Shown piece by piece: positions 24,701-35,895 of a DNA stretch of 64,000 nt (position 1 is the first letter of the stretch; each line of letters starts with the position of its first letter). The position numbers and the translations under genes are program-made. Under the pieces are notes generated by a model that did not search any database, was not told the origin of the DNA, and was given only the letters and a program-made list of their open reading frames with translations. Origin of the DNA: Hevea brasiliensis (taxonomy: Eukaryota; Streptophyta; Magnoliopsida; Malpighiales; Euphorbiaceae); assembly GCF_030052815.1 (NCBI RefSeq), contig NC_079495.1, positions 33,141,967 to 33,205,966 on the forward strand. Reading direction: 5' to 3'.

Positions 24701-27700
24701 CAATAACTACGGTAACATAGTTCACAGTAGCAGTCGCTGATTTGGTTTGATTCTGTTACTCAAAACACCGAATCCTAGTGATTATTGGTCTTTAACATTG
24801 TTATATGATTGAGATATTGTTTGAGCATTATTTTAATTTCTCTTCAATTGATTTGCTTGTGTTTCTTCTTGGTTACTCTTGACCACTGGATGCTAGTGTT
24901 GTTGAGTTATTACATGATATAAATATTTATTCTTGAAAACATTATTTTTTTTTTTACCTTGCATTATTCTGCAGGTGCCTTGGCATTTGATGTAGAATAT
25001 GCACGGTGGCTAGAAGAACACAACAGGCAGATAAATGAGCTGAGAGCTGCACTTAATTCACATGCAGGAGACACTGAACTTCGTACCATTGTTGACAATG
25101 TCATAGCACATTTCAATGACATTTTCAGGCTGAAGGGTGTTGCAGCCAAAGCCGATGTTTTCCATATCTTGTCAGGAATGTGGAAGACACCAGCAGAGCG
25201 GTGTTTCATGTGGATAGGTGGCTTCCGCTCATCTGAGCTCCTGAAAGTGAGTTTTGTCTTAGCATTTCCTTCACGTTTTTAATTCATTTAATTGCGTAAA
25301 ACAAAGGCTTTCCTCTTATGGTGGCTTAATTTATAATTGGGCACAATGCAATATAATAAGATATGTGTGACATTGACAATATTTTCTTGTTAGCTTGTTT
25401 AAATCTAGTGGTGACTTACATTTCTGTGGGAAAGAATTAGCCCCTTCTCTAATAGAATTCATATATTGTAACTTGGTTGTATTAGATGTTGTGGGACTTC
25501 TCCGAACTTTCAGTTGTCTACTGTAGCAGGGTTGTTGAAGAACCAGAAATGTATGCTGTTAAGGTTATTTAGTTTTTGGCTATGCTGTTTGATGAATGGA
25601 AGAGGTCCATTTTTAGCTTACATTGAACACTCCAATCTGGCTTAATTACCATGAGGTGTGTGTGTGTTGGCAGATCATTATTTAAGGAATATTGTTTTAC
25701 TTTGCAATGGGCCATGTAGATATGGTCTGTTTATCTGTGGCTAAATGAGCAAGAGCTGCTGAGTTTGTGTACTTGCACCTTTAGTTGCTTCTGGCATGGT
25801 TTTTTTTTTCTTTGATGCTTTTGTGTGTAGGAATGGAATGAGGGAAAGCTAATAACTTATTTCTGCTTTCCCACATCCTACTTGAAGCCTGATTGTGCTC
25901 ATATTTTTACACGAAAAATTATTACAAGCATTGAAGCTAAAATCTCATATAATCGCGTTATATTCTTTCCTTTAATGTTTATTGTTTTTGAATTAAAATC
26001 CTCTGGGTTTATTTAGAATTTTATAACAAGATACGATTTGTGGTGTTGAAATATTGTATTAGATGAAGAGCCTTTTGCCTCATCTGTTTTTCCCATCTAG
26101 TATTGGAATGTTTGAGTTTATCCCTTTTTGATTTTGGAAATATGATGAATGATATTTTTCCTCCCATTTAAGCATGTTAATGTTAATCTGGAAAACAATT
26201 GTTCTCAATTTTGTGACTGCTAAAGTACTTATAAATGTATCCTACTATCCTTCACCAAACCCCGCCAAAAAAAAAAGAGTTCTCCATTTTGGATTAAATG
26301 AATGCATTTCATGTTCTGTTACCTGAACTGAATTAGAATTTGTGAAATTGGTGTAGCTTCTTGTGAATCAGTTGGAGCCTCTAACTGAGCAACAGTTGAT
26401 GGGCGTCTACAATTTGCAACAATCATCCCAACAGGCTGAAGATGCTTTGTCACAAGGAATGGAAGCACTGCAGCAATCTTTGGCTGAGACATTGGCCAAT
26501 GGCACACCTGGTTCATCTGGTTCTTCTGGGAATGTGGCAAACTACATGGGGCAGATGGCCATGGCCATGGGGAAGCTTGGAACTTTAGAGGGGTTCCTTC
26601 GCCAGGTAATTTTCTGAGTTGTGTCTTCCTATTCCCAAGGATCACTGGTGAGCGTAGGGTGGATCCTTGAAATACCAAGTAGCTTTTCTGGTGCAATTAG
26701 GACAAGCAGAATGATTTTTTTAGTGTTCTTTTTTTTTTTTGAATTTGAGCACATGTTGGATTTCATTTTATCAAGTCTAGGTTTCTCCTTTTGTTTTAAT
26801 TGTCATCTATAAGCAAGCGAGTTAGATTTCTCCTTTATGTGTTTCCATAGTTATATAGCTGGACAGTTTTATGTCGTATGGAATCTCCAGGCTAAAAAGA
26901 AACATTGACACACATAATAAACGCTTGTAGGCGCATACTATCTTGCTACACATTTGTGGGTTGAGTACTGATTATTGGGATAAGCAGGGAGTAGAAGTGT
27001 ACTGATTCATTGCAGTATTTTCCAATTGATTAGCATCTGTATGTTGTGATACCTAATCTGAATCAGATTTTAGTTTGTTTTGCTCAAATTGGATTGATAT
27101 CTTATAGTTTTTAAAATTACGTGACTTGGACAATAATGTAACTTATATCAAAAGGATCCATATCATGAGAATTGAGTGAATTTTACGTTGGCTGTTAACC
27201 TACCGCAACCTTCCTTTTCCCAGGCTTGAGACACGTTATACTTTGTTAAGCTCACATATAGCTGTCCCCAACTAGTTTGGGATTAAGACTTGGTTGTTAT
27301 TGTAGAGAATACTGTAACTTCTTTTGTTCAACTTCTACAAGTCCCATTAGGAGTGTGGAAACCAATGATTGGTTTAGAAAAATTAAGAGAAACGGGAAAA
27401 GAAATCCAAAAAATAAAAATTAGAAATCAAATCTCTCCCATTCCTTTCTCCTTAGAGGGGTGAAAGAAACTTGAAAAAGATTATTAATTGACCATTTTCT
27501 TCCTGGCTCAGTTGGCAAGCAGCCTTTAATTCTTCCTTCAAGCATGTGTCTTCTCCCCCCTTCCTCTCTCTCTCTCCTGTTTTGATGGGCACAAGATCAC
27601 ATTATATCATATGCAGAAATTCCACACCCGCAACACCACCCACTCCCCCTCCCCCCTATTCTTTATGTTTTTTTTTTCCCTAGGTTGTTCCCCATGGCCC

Positions 27701-28313
27701 TTATTTTTTGTTCCATGGTTCATAGATGATGCCTTGATTTTGATATTCAATTTAGTGTATATTTAGGTATGGATTAGTGGTGAATTAGGAAATAGGCAAT
27801 TAGGCATCCTGTGGGCCAGCCAGCTGTTTACTCTTCAAGGATTTGGTAAGTTTTGGTGTTTGGGATAACCCAAAACTTAGGGTGAGTTTGCAATCTGCTC
27901 AAAGCTTAGGAGGCATTTTTCCAATTCAACTCTTTTGGCCGTTTTCTTGTTCCCCCTTCTATAATAGAACAAAGTGAAGCTACTTCAGTTTTGGGAACTT
28001 GAAAAAGGCTTATGTTATTTTAGAAGTTGCAATATTATGCATCTAAATTTATACTGCCTTGTGCAATATATTGTTATTATCATTCATCTTCTATGGGTCT
28101 CATTATTTTATTGTTGGATTGGCAGTTTCCATTGATTATTATTGTTTTTGCTTTGGCAATTATCAGGCTGATAATCTGAGACAGCAAACACTTGAACAAA
28201 TGCACCGTGTATTGACAACCCGGCAGTCGGCCCGTGCCCTTCTGGCAATAAATGATTATTTCTCTAGGCTTCGAGCCCTTAGTTCTCTCTGGTTGGCTCG
28301 GCCACGTGAATGA
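12782..28313 (+). CDS. TGA-class bZIP transcription factor (TGA2/5/6-like, HBP-1b type), 11 coding exons
   Basis: Predicted exons: 12782-12879, 14125-14225, 22110-22183, 22279-22473, 22691-22768, 22870-22929, 23089-23166, 23265-23316, 24975-25246, 26357-26605, 28167-28313. All introns are GT-AG, phases agree, and they give 467 residues. An in-frame TGA at 12734 makes ATG 12782 the first in-frame start. Residues 1-182 form an N-terminal extension ([12 protein letters not shown]). The basic region is at 183-202 ([20 protein letters not shown]190/R198 in the Asn-x7-Arg pattern). The zipper has Leu 208, 215 and 222. From about 229 to the end lies the DOG1-type TGA domain (MWKTPAERC, a Gln-rich [20 protein letters not shown] stretch, and the terminus [10 protein letters not shown]). 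The family is nuclear, binds TGACG (as-1) sites as dimers, and partners NPR1-type coactivators in salicylate and detoxification responses; that role is inferred from the family. Clade II is the best fit; the exact paralogue is not resolved. Confidence 0.93.
13505..13620 (+). repeat. tRNA-derived SINE-like fragment in intron 1
   Basis: A pol III A-box-like TAGCCCGGTAG (about 13519-13530) is followed some 35 nt later by a B-box-like GGTTTGAGGTTCC. The spacing suits a tRNA-derived SINE head. No poly(A)/TTG tail or target duplication was identified. Confidence 0.35.
13718..13760. repeat. (CT)n-(C)n-(CT)n microsatellite, intron 1
   Basis: A CT run is interrupted by a C homopolymer of about a dozen bases and then resumes. 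It is likely to be length-variable and prone to sequencing error. Confidence 0.9.
14582..15654. mobile_element. Non-autonomous hAT-like element in intron 2
   Basis: Terminal inverted repeats CATGGTTTTAAAT (14590-14602) and ATTTAAAACCATG (15634-15646) bound 1057 bp. They are flanked by 8-bp direct repeats CTCAGGAT (14582-14589) and CTCAAGAT (15647-15654), one mismatch. An 8-bp duplication is the hAT signature. Subterminal regions are rich in inverted GCGGTCAC / GGTAACGGT-type motifs, as transposase-binding sites often are. No transposase is visible, so it is a deletion derivative or MITE. The superfamily call rests on target length and ends only. Confidence 0.65.
15826..16697. repeat. Dispersed repeat, copy 2 (first part; continues at 21515-21565)
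   Basis: It begins GTTATGCAAAATCCCGCAAG with GAGTATCGTTCCCATGAGG and runs collinear with 6392-7795 until the copia insertion at 16698. The closing blocks (CTACCCCTAAATGCC, GTGCATCAC) resume after 21509. It has an internal 60-bp tandem duplication at about 16375-16470 (ATACCAACATATAGTATGC repeated). Confidence 0.6.
16698..16897 (-). repeat. Copia 3' LTR
   Basis: TGTAGAAAG at the low-coordinate side to CATAAGA. The outermost CA has mutated to GA compared with the other LTR. It contains a tandem pair of ATAGTGATTGACTTTCCATA units. Confidence 0.93.
16905..21015 (-). pseudogene. Copia gag-pol polyprotein, multiply disrupted
   Basis: In minus-strand order: gag from Met at 21015 ([10 protein letters not shown]) with a CCHC knuckle ([14 protein letters not shown]); protease ([13 protein letters not shown]); GAG-pre-integrase zinc region and integrase ([23 protein letters not shown] supply the D, D, E residues); reverse transcriptase ([25 protein letters not shown] at about 17850); RNase H ([23 protein letters not shown]), ending at 16905. 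Disruptions seen: TGA near 20830, TGA at the gag/protease junction (20014-20016), TAG in RT near 18053, and frameshifts near 18570, 18415, 17700 and 17380. Copia elements normally have one continuous frame, so this copy cannot make the product. Lineage within Ty1/copia not assigned. Confidence 0.93.
21294..21309 (-). other. Copia primer-binding site
   Basis: Minus-strand TGGTATCAAAGCAGGT lies immediately inside the 5' LTR and matches the usual initiator-Met tRNA complement except for one base in the TGGTATCAGAGC core. Confidence 0.85.
21310..21509 (-). repeat. Copia 5' LTR
   Basis: 200 bp from TGTAGAAAG to CCATAACA in plus reading, nearly identical to 16698-16897. On the minus strand it starts TGTTATGG and ends CTACA. 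Confidence 0.93.
21566..21950. repeat. Low-complexity GAGCTTGA/TTGACT-rich segment, part of an older intron insertion
   Basis: Segments at 15700-15815 and 21566-21950 share clustered TTGACTC / CTTGAGT / GAGTTGAG words and flank the dispersed repeat. This suggests an older element (with end CATTTACACCCCTAA near 21945) that the repeat and then the copia element split. No inverted ends were proven. Confidence 0.35.
22543..22571. repeat. (CT)n microsatellite, intron 4
   Basis: Run of about 13 CT units inside the 217-bp intron 4. Confidence 0.9.
23317..24974 (+). other. Intron 8 of the TGA gene with a GATTCAA-rich insertion
   Basis: A 1658-bp intron between exons encoding the DOG1-type domain. 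From about 24025 to 24775 it is dense in GATTCAA / GATTCGA words with the phrase GAATCTTAC near both ends, which looks like an inserted repeat of unknown class. Nothing coding is visible; open frames here are intronic chance. Confidence 0.4.
27190..27302 (+). repeat. SINE-like 3' end in intron 10
   Basis: The core CCCCAACTAGTTTGGGATT followed by AAGACTTGGTTGTTATTGT matches, from memory, the conserved 3' domain of angiosperm SINEs ending in a TTG-rich tail. The head is not clearly recognisable, so this is likely a 5'-truncated or diverged copy. Confidence 0.5.
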
Positions 28314-28690
28314 TGGAATGAGAGCAATAGATTGCCCCTCCGGAATGTTATTTTGGAGATCAACTCCATGACGCCACCTGATAAGTTTTCTTGACAAGTG
28401 ACTATGATCCATGTGCATGGGACTTGTAAGTCGTCTGCTTAACAATTGTATTGCATTAAGGTCATGGTTGGTGTAGTTATAGGTTCCACATTGCAGCTGT
28501 AACATCAGGTATGCCTTGTAGATTTATGGTTATTTCGTGTTGTAAAACATTTAGTGCCAATAATTCGATCAAGTTTTTTGTTTGTTAGAAGTGATAAAGG
28601 AAGATGGGAGTGGTACATGTAACATAGTTTACAGCTATCGATTTGTATACTAAAAATCGGAATCAAGTTGTATTTACATTTGGGTGATCT
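28314..28690 (+). other. 3' untranslated region of the TGA gene (extent inferred)
   Basis: Sequence after the TGA stop is non-AT-extreme until the (TA)n tract at 28701. No perfect AATAAA was noticed; AATAAT at about 28559 is the nearest plant-style signal. The end point is a guess. Confidence 0.4.
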
Positions 28691-28697
28691 TTCTTTT

Positions 28698-28700
<3 letters not shown>

Positions 28701-28746
<46 letters not shown>
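28701..28746. repeat. (TA)n microsatellite
   Basis: About 22 uninterrupted TA units immediately downstream of the bZIP gene. Confidence 0.95.
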
Positions 28747-28750
<4 letters not shown>

Positions 28751-30127
28751 GTAGGCTAAAGTCTTTCAAGAGATTGCCATATAATATTACAAGTGGCAAG
28801 GTTAAATTTTTCAAGAGCTTAATTTTATTAGTTGTTTTAAACTACAATTAAGTTATTAATTCGCTAATTATGTATATATAAGTTACACATTATTTGATAT
28901 GTATACGCTTAATACTATAATAAATAATTATTATTATAATATAAGTTATAATATATTAATATATATTTATTATAATGCTTTTATATATATATATATTCCT
29001 TTTGCACTATATTTATAATTTTTTAGGTAATTAATATTATATTTTTAGGTAATTAATATTATATTAATATTAGTAAATAAAGATAATATTTGAATATAAT
29101 ATGTTTTTTTAGTATATTAAGGGGATATAATAGAATTTTGATATTTAAAATAGTGAAAAGAATTATATAATTAACCAGCTGAAGATAATTTCATATCTTT
29201 GATCAATATCTCTATTATATTATTATATTTTTATTAATAAGTTTGAGAGATGAAAAGTTTAGTCAAGATAATAAAAATAAAATATGAAATAACTAATAAA
29301 AAAATTTAAGACATTATTTTCATCTATTAAAAGTTTATTTATATAATAAAATTGTTAGTACTGTCCTCCCTTTCTTGCACAGGCAGCTCTAAATTAGAAA
29401 AGGAGTCTCTCTCCGACGCTGACTCAAGCGAAGGAAAAAAAAGAAAAAACAAAAAATTGGAGTAAGGAGTTAGTGGGTTTGTTAATTTATTTGCTTTTGT
29501 TTTTCGATAAAGGTTCAAATGGATCTCTTAATTTGGTTTCAATGGTCAAATGGATCTCCAATATATATTTTTTTTGTCAATTGATTTAAGTATCAAATAG
29601 AGTTAATAAGACCATTTATACCTCAAGTTTAGCTTAATTAAACTCAATTTCAGTCACATGATCCAAAACAGACATTCATTTTAATCATAAAAGATACAAA
29701 ATAGCTCCTTAATTTTATTATGATTAAGGCATTCATAATGTAATTTTAGCCAAATTGAAAATTTGAAAAATTATTTATCATTCTCTTTTTGCCCTCTCTC
29801 TTTTTGCTGATCTACAACCACCCGCCTCTCCCTGATTGATAATCTATTCTTTTTCATCATCTACTTGGCCAAATCTCACCTCCATAAAATGCAAGTCACC
29901 ATCTAGAGAGAAACTAGTGGCATGACAAAGCATCTCCATCATTACAAGACTTGCACATCACTCCACTGAAATAGGCATAAATTGTTGTTTGATAGATCAC
30001 TAGCACCACTTATGTAGGACTCCTGGGATTATATGCAACAGATATGAGAACTACAGGAAATTCTTCTCTATTTTATCCTTCAAATATAATATATATAATG
30101 GAATTGGCATGTAGGTAAGCTTTACTA
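28747..30127. other. AT-rich intergenic spacer between the TGA gene and the receptor kinase relic
   Basis: No gene, RNA gene or bounded mobile element recognised. There is a duplicated TTTTTAGGTAATTAATATT word at about 29019-29065. The short less AT-rich patch at 29360-29450 and 29760-30010 shows no coding frame. Confidence 0.55.
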
Positions 30128-30129
30128 AA

Positions 30130-30183
<54 letters not shown>
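30128..30183. repeat. (ATT)n microsatellite
   Basis: About 18 perfect ATT units. Confidence 0.95.
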
Positions 30184-30754
30184 CTGTTAGGAGTCTATTA
30201 GATCCAAGCATTATATTACACATTATTGGTTGTTCATTCCTCTCTTAACTTTACCAATAATTATGAAAAAACACTATAAAAAAAATAGAAGACTCTTTTG
30301 TATTGTTGTTGGTGTATAAATACAGTTGATAAAATATAATTTTTACTAGATTTCCAAACTTTAAAATTCCATGACTTCTTTTTTCTTTTCCATATAAGTT
30401 TATATATGTACTTTGATGATTAAAACAACAGAAATAAAACTCAGCAGCTGTTATTTCTTTTTCTTTTTTAGCAGAAATAGAACTTTCTTTTTTTCCATAA
30501 GCAAATATTCAATTATGAAGTATTAGGAACATTTATTAGAATATCACATTGGCTGCAATCACAGTACAACAGGGTTTCAATTATAATTGTAAGAATTCAA
30601 CTCCCTAATAATCACACTTAAATCTCAATTGTTTCCTGCAATTTGCAGCGAATGATAAAGACTAATTTTACAGAACTATTCTCTGAACTCTCCAACTGCT
30701 TGAATAAACAAGAGCACCCATACATACTAAAAGATGGTTTAAAGGTTGCAAAGA

Positions 30755-30839
30755 TACTATATAGTAGCTTTATTTCAGTAGTACTGAAGTTGTCTTTAGA
30801 GCTGCAAGTTCTCGAATTCGAGTCCTAGTTGAAACCAAA

Positions 30840-30849
<10 letters not shown>
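30755..30849 (+). repeat. Possible tRNA-derived SINE tail
   Basis: A B-box-like GAATTCGAGTCC lies about 20 nt before an A-run of about 13 bases that passes into (TA)n. The combination suits the body and tail of a short SINE. The A box is unclear. Confidence 0.35.
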
Positions 30850-30890
<41 letters not shown>

Positions 30891-30991
30891 CACACACACG
30901 CACACAATGTAGTAGACAGACACTAGACATTGGTCATCTAAATTCTGATTGTGGAGATTATCTGGGATCATAAATCATTGATTGGGAGGGA

Positions 30992-31034
<43 letters not shown>

Positions 31035-31517
31035 CACACAATGTAGTAGACAGACACTAGACATTGGTCATCTAAATTCTGATTGTGGAGATTATCTGGG
31101 ATCATAAATCATTGATTGGGAGGGAGAACAGGACCTTCGTCATTGGGGAAACTGTTATAACTCGGATTCATTACAAAATATGATGAAACATCTGTTGTGC
31201 TGTCCTAGTATGTTTCTCTGGACACTGCAGTTTGTTGTAGCTGCAGTGCATATTCCAAGTCTATATATATATATATATATATACACACACGCACACAATG
31301 TAGTAGACAGACACTAGACATTGGTCATCTAAATTCTGATTGTGGAGATTATCTGGGATCATAAATCATTGATTGGGAGGGAGAACAGGACCTTCGTCAT
31401 TGGGGAAACTGTTATAACTCGGATTCATTACAAAATATGATGAAACATCTGTTGTGCTGTCCTAGTATGTTTCTCTGGACACTGCAGTTTGTTGTAGCTG
31501 CAGTGCATATTCCAAGT
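30850..31517. repeat. Three stepped copies of the receptor-kinase 3' end, each headed by (TA)n(CA)n
   Basis: Copy 3 (31262-31517) runs unbroken into the kinase pseudogene. Copy 2 (30995-31260) ends abruptly after TATTCCAAGT, inside kinase coding sequence. Copy 1 (30850-30994) ends earlier at GGGAGGGAGAA. Each begins with a TA tract, then ACACACACGCACACAATG. The shared bodies appear identical base for base. The break points all abut (TA)n, as expected from slippage or unequal exchange between TA tracts, or from an assembly error. Confidence 0.9.
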
Positions 31518-33804
31518 CCCAACAGACATCAAGCATTGTAGGTCTGTTAGCCCCTTCTATCTGCATACACTTCTCAGCTATCTCACCGAACTTTCTCAAT
31601 GAGTTAGGATTAATATGACCAGCCAATGAAGGATCAACAATCTTTTCTATTTCTCCTTTCTTTTGCCAAAACATCCCCCATTCAGCTAAGTTTATTTCCT
31701 CTCCTGATGGAGTTCACAATAGGAGGTCGAGCACAAAGCACTTCAAGAAGTACCACGCCAAAGGAGTATACATCGGACTTACCAGTTAACTGAAGAGTTC
31801 TCACATATTCAGGATCAAGATAACCGAAGCTTCCTATCAGACCCATTCTGCAAGGGTCTGGATCAGGAAGGCCTGACTGAGAAAGACCAAAATCAGCAAC
31901 TTTTGCCACATAATGTTCATCAAGCAAGATGTTTGTTGACTTGACATCTCGGTGAATGATTCCCCAATCAGAACCAGTGCGAAGGTAATGAAGACCCCTA
32001 GCTGCACCTATGCAGATCTCAAGCCTTCGCTTCCAAGTCAATTTAGGTGGTACAGATGCAATCTTTGAGTTTTCTTTCCAGATGTATAGGTGGTCTCTCA
32101 GAGTCCCCTTTTCCATTAATGCATAAACCAGTATCATCTCAGATCCTTCATAACAGTACCCAATCAATGAAACAAGGTGACGATGGCGAATTTTGGATAG
32201 GACCATAACTTACAGTCTGGAATTCTGGAAGGCCCTGGCCATGGCTCGCATCGCTTCGTTTAACAGCCACCTTCATTCCAGTTGGAAGAGTTCCTTTGTA
32301 AACTTTACCAAACCCACTCTCACCAATCAACAATTTGGTGTCGAAGTCCCTAGTAGCAGCCTGTATTTCAGAGAAAGGCATCTTTAACTTGAGGTTTAAA
32401 TTAGGAACAGGATTTGCAGTTATCAAACCGTAAGGCCTTCCTCTTCCAAGAGGAACCTTATCCTTCAGAACCAAAGCTTCAAAAGGCTTAGCTCTCTTAC
32501 GTCTCAAAACAAACAGGAACAAGATCATCAAAAGGGAAATCAAAACCACACACCCAACTGACAAACCAATTACAAGATCAAGATGTTTGCTTGGATGTCC
32601 GAGATGACCCAAATTCATGCTCGTATTTGTCAAAAAATCCATAATCTCCACTCCATTTAGAAAGGCATTTTTCATTTCTGAATCATTGTTAGGGACTATA
32701 CTGAAGTTTATATATCCAGAATCATCAGATTCAATGACATAATCCGCAAAAAATGGAGCTGCCAAAGTAGCGCCATTAACTTCGGCAGAATCAACGACCC
32801 AGCTGAATTTTGTGTAAATGTATAGATCAAACTTTAAAGTACCAGGTGACTTGCTGTTAGTCACAGAAGTGAAGGCGAATGACATGCTTAGTTTTCTTTC
32901 TCACATTGAAACGCCAAGTTATGTTAGCAAAATTTGATGCCACACTAGTATCTATGCTCACTTCTTAGCAAGTCTTGTACACAAGGTCTGGGGCCATATC
33001 TTGAACCACCGTCGCTCCAGGAGCATGATTAAGCTTACCATAATAAAAAGCACAGTTTCTAGCAGAAGACCCTGGAAGTAGGTAAGGATCATCCCCCACC
33101 CATTCCCTCCAGAATGGATCATTTGATATATTAGTGTTCTGTCCAACATCGATCCTATAGAGTGTCTGGAAAGCATGGAACAGCAAACCATGGAAAGTAC
33201 CATTTCCAGTTCCTATGGGTGGGCCTGCAACGGCATATTCATCCTTGATGAAGTCCTGAGGAAGAATAAGGACTTCCAAGGCATTAAGAAAAGCAAAAGA
33301 CGTCTCTGTACCAGGTATGAAGTAAATTCTAAGCTTTTCTTCATTTATGGTGAGCAAGAACTCTTTGATCACGGGTAAATGGCTAGTGTTCTTCACACTA
33401 AAATTAGATAAGAGCAAGAATTTTGAAGTGGAAACACTGAATAAAGCCTCAGAAAGATTAGTTCCTTTGGAGCTGAAAGCATAGAAATGAAGGCGTACTA
33501 AGTATGTTCCATTATCAGTGATTATGAACTCATAAGGTGATGGCTGCCTGTAAATTCTCGCAGTCTGATACAGAGGTGAAGTGTGCAGGCAATACTGAAT
33601 CGTTGCTAACAGAACCACCGTTTCCTGCAGAGAAGGAAACAGAATTTTCATCACCAACAAATGTCCGGACATCATTAAGACTAAAAGCGGACCCTGATCC
33701 ACAGTTTATGCAGTAATTAGTTGCTATAGTGTGTGAGTAGACGATGAAAGAAGTAAAAGAGAAAGGAATTTGATGAGATGGAGAGGACAAAGAAACTTTG
33801 CCAT
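31366..33804 (-). pseudogene. CrRLK1L receptor-like kinase (At2g23200-like), pseudogene
   Basis: Intact relatives are single-exon, plasma-membrane malectin-like receptor kinases of about 830 residues. The start is taken at Met 33804 because it gives a hydrophobic signal peptide (LIKFLSLLLLSSS). The ectodomain follows (NYCINCGSGSAF, then YLVRLHFYAF, DPYLLPGSSARN), a membrane segment near 32530-32590 (VVLISLLMILFLFVL), then the kinase: glycine loop GESGFGKVYKG, lysine motif VAVKR, catalytic [24 protein letters not shown] and [14 protein letters not shown]. Frame breaks lie near 33735, 33590, 32855, 32210 and 31695, with a TAA near 32963 and a TAG at 31459-31461 that removes a tail whose old stop would be at 31366. 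All key kinase residues survive, so the decay is probably recent. The frame resumes within a base or so at each break, so these are not introns. Confidence 0.9.
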
Positions 33805-35895
33805 GGAAATTTTATTTTTGTATGAGTGGGAAAAGAGAAATTTCACGCGTGCACAGCAGAAGCTCTAAGAGAAAGTAAATGTCAATAATGGATCATAGCC
33901 GCCCAACCAACTTGCAGAAAAATATCCAATAGAAATTTCAAGGGAAGACTTATGATCGACTTGGTATTGCAGCAAGTGTTCCTAATACGTGCTTGGAGAA
34001 ATTATTGCTGGTCCGAGTCACCGAATCAATTCAGATTCATTGAATTTAAAATTTAAAAATCATATATATTATTAAAAGTGGTAAAATCTACACATTTTAA
34101 GTTGAATATCCAAGCCTTAAAAATAATTGTAGCAAGTAACAAAATGGTAAATTAGTGTGCATTTGTATAAGTTTGATCTAATTTTTAATTTTTAGAGCCT
34201 TTCATTTTAAAGAGAATTTATTTATGTAAATAAAGTACACATGAATTTAATGTATTTAGTCTATTATATTATTATATATTTAACTAGTGAAATAAATATA
34301 AGAAAAATCTAAAATGATATGATATGATTGAAACTATGTATTCGAATTTATGGATTGAATACTTGAATTGGTATGAGAGCATGTTTTATAATTAACATGA
34401 ATAATTTGTTTGTAGCATATTTTATTACTATTATTAATATTAATTGTGAATTAAATTCATGTGAATAAATATTTATATTCTTCTTAAAATATTTCTCTGC
34501 TCAATTTTTATTTCGAATGAGATTTGATTTTTTTTTTCGAATTTATAAATTTATGTTCTGTTTTTTTTTTTTTTAGATTTTGAATCTATAAAAATATTGA
34601 TATATAAAAATTAAAAAAAGAACTTGAAGTATCTAAAATCGTTTTAGATTTATGAACAGAACCATGGACCTGTTATGCGATGTAAAGCGCATTAGTCCTT
34701 GCCCTTGTTTCTGTTACATAATTACAAAATAGCCATTAGATGCCCGTGCCCCCGGATTTCGCAATATTTACGATTCTGCCACCTAGTTGCCTCTACTTTT
34801 GCTTGAAATTACAATATTTGCCATTGTCCTCTTAATTACAAAATTGCCATTGCTTTTTGGGCTATAAGATGCTTTTTGATTTTGGCAAATTTACCAATTT
34901 ACCACCGCTGGATCTGTTTGAGAAAGTTCTTGGAATTTGCTCAAATCACAATTACGTCATCAAGAATTCCGTGTTCTTAAATCCCTTGGTCTCCTTTTTT
35001 AGGCAATTGTATAATTATGCATTTTAGTTTTGATTAAAATCAAAATTATTTTAATTTAAACAAATAAAATTATAATTTTATTTTATCTAATTGGATACAT
35101 GAATTAAAAGAGTTTATTTTAATGTTAATTTTAGAAATTAGTTTCTAGTATTAATTAAAGGGTAATTGGATGAAGAATTTATTAGATTAAATTGATTAAT
35201 TCAATATTACTTTTAAAAATTGGTGTCTAAAATTAATCGAGAGCAATTGAAAAATAAATTATTGAATTAAAATTTTTAATTCAATATTTAATTTTAGAAA
35301 ATTATTGTTTAAAATTAAAATAATAAATAATAAGGCAAATTAAATTAATTTCATGAATTCAATTAAAATGAGTTTTAATTGATTTCATTAAAATTAATTT
35401 AATTAATTTTAAAATTGTTTTGGAATTAACATTCCTAATATAATTAGAAAATAAAATTAAAAGTGTTTAATTTATTTTTTTTTTTAGAAAGAAAGTTTTC
35501 TACAATTATATAGGGCAAACTAAAATTAATATTTTGAGGAATTCAATTAAAATTAATTTTAATTGACTTCATCAAAAATAATTTTAACTTCTAAATTTGT
35601 TTTAGGATTTTATATCTCTAATTGGATTAGAGATTAAATTAAATTCTTTATTTATGTGTGTATGTGCGTGCACGCGCGCGTATGTGCGTGTGTGTGTTTG
35701 TGTGTTAGATATTGAATATATTATATTTTAATATTTAATTTGAGTAATTTAAGATTATTTTTCCTTATATAATTAATTATGTTAATTTTATTGTACATTA
35801 GAATTTTAGATGATGATTGGGAATTTAGTGAATTTTCGATTTTAAATCTAATATGAAATAAAAGTTACTATAATTAATTATTGTATAGAATTTTT
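33805..35895. other. Spacer upstream of the kinase relic, with diverged AT-rich tandem repeats
   Basis: No gene recognised. 34735-34900 has a recurring ACAAAATTGCCATT-like word. From 35130 to 35660 imperfect units repeat: about 90-bp blocks with GATTAATTCAATATTA-like words, then two larger blocks each with GAATTCAATTAAAA and a following TTTTAATTGA. This looks like decayed tandem or LTR-derived sequence. Confidence 0.4.
35658..35706. repeat. Alternating purine-pyrimidine tract (GT/GC)
   Basis: Mostly alternating GTGTGTATGTGCGTGCACGC followed by GCGCGTATGTGCG and TGTGTG. Such tracts can adopt left-handed DNA; here probably just a microsatellite. Confidence 0.7.

Noticed and set aside
30128..31030. 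Regularly spaced repeats considered as an array of CRISPR type
   Set aside because: Simple sequence repeats and a stepped duplication in plant DNA; no constant-length spacers.
32198..32220. GTAAGT-like donor in the receptor kinase, suggesting an intron at the frame break
   Set aside because: The correct frame resumes one base away ([10 protein letters not shown]), leaving no room for an intron, and this kinase family is normally single-exon.
32193..32387. Plus-strand frame opposite the kinase domain
   Set aside because: Antisense shadow of coding sequence with no family resemblance.
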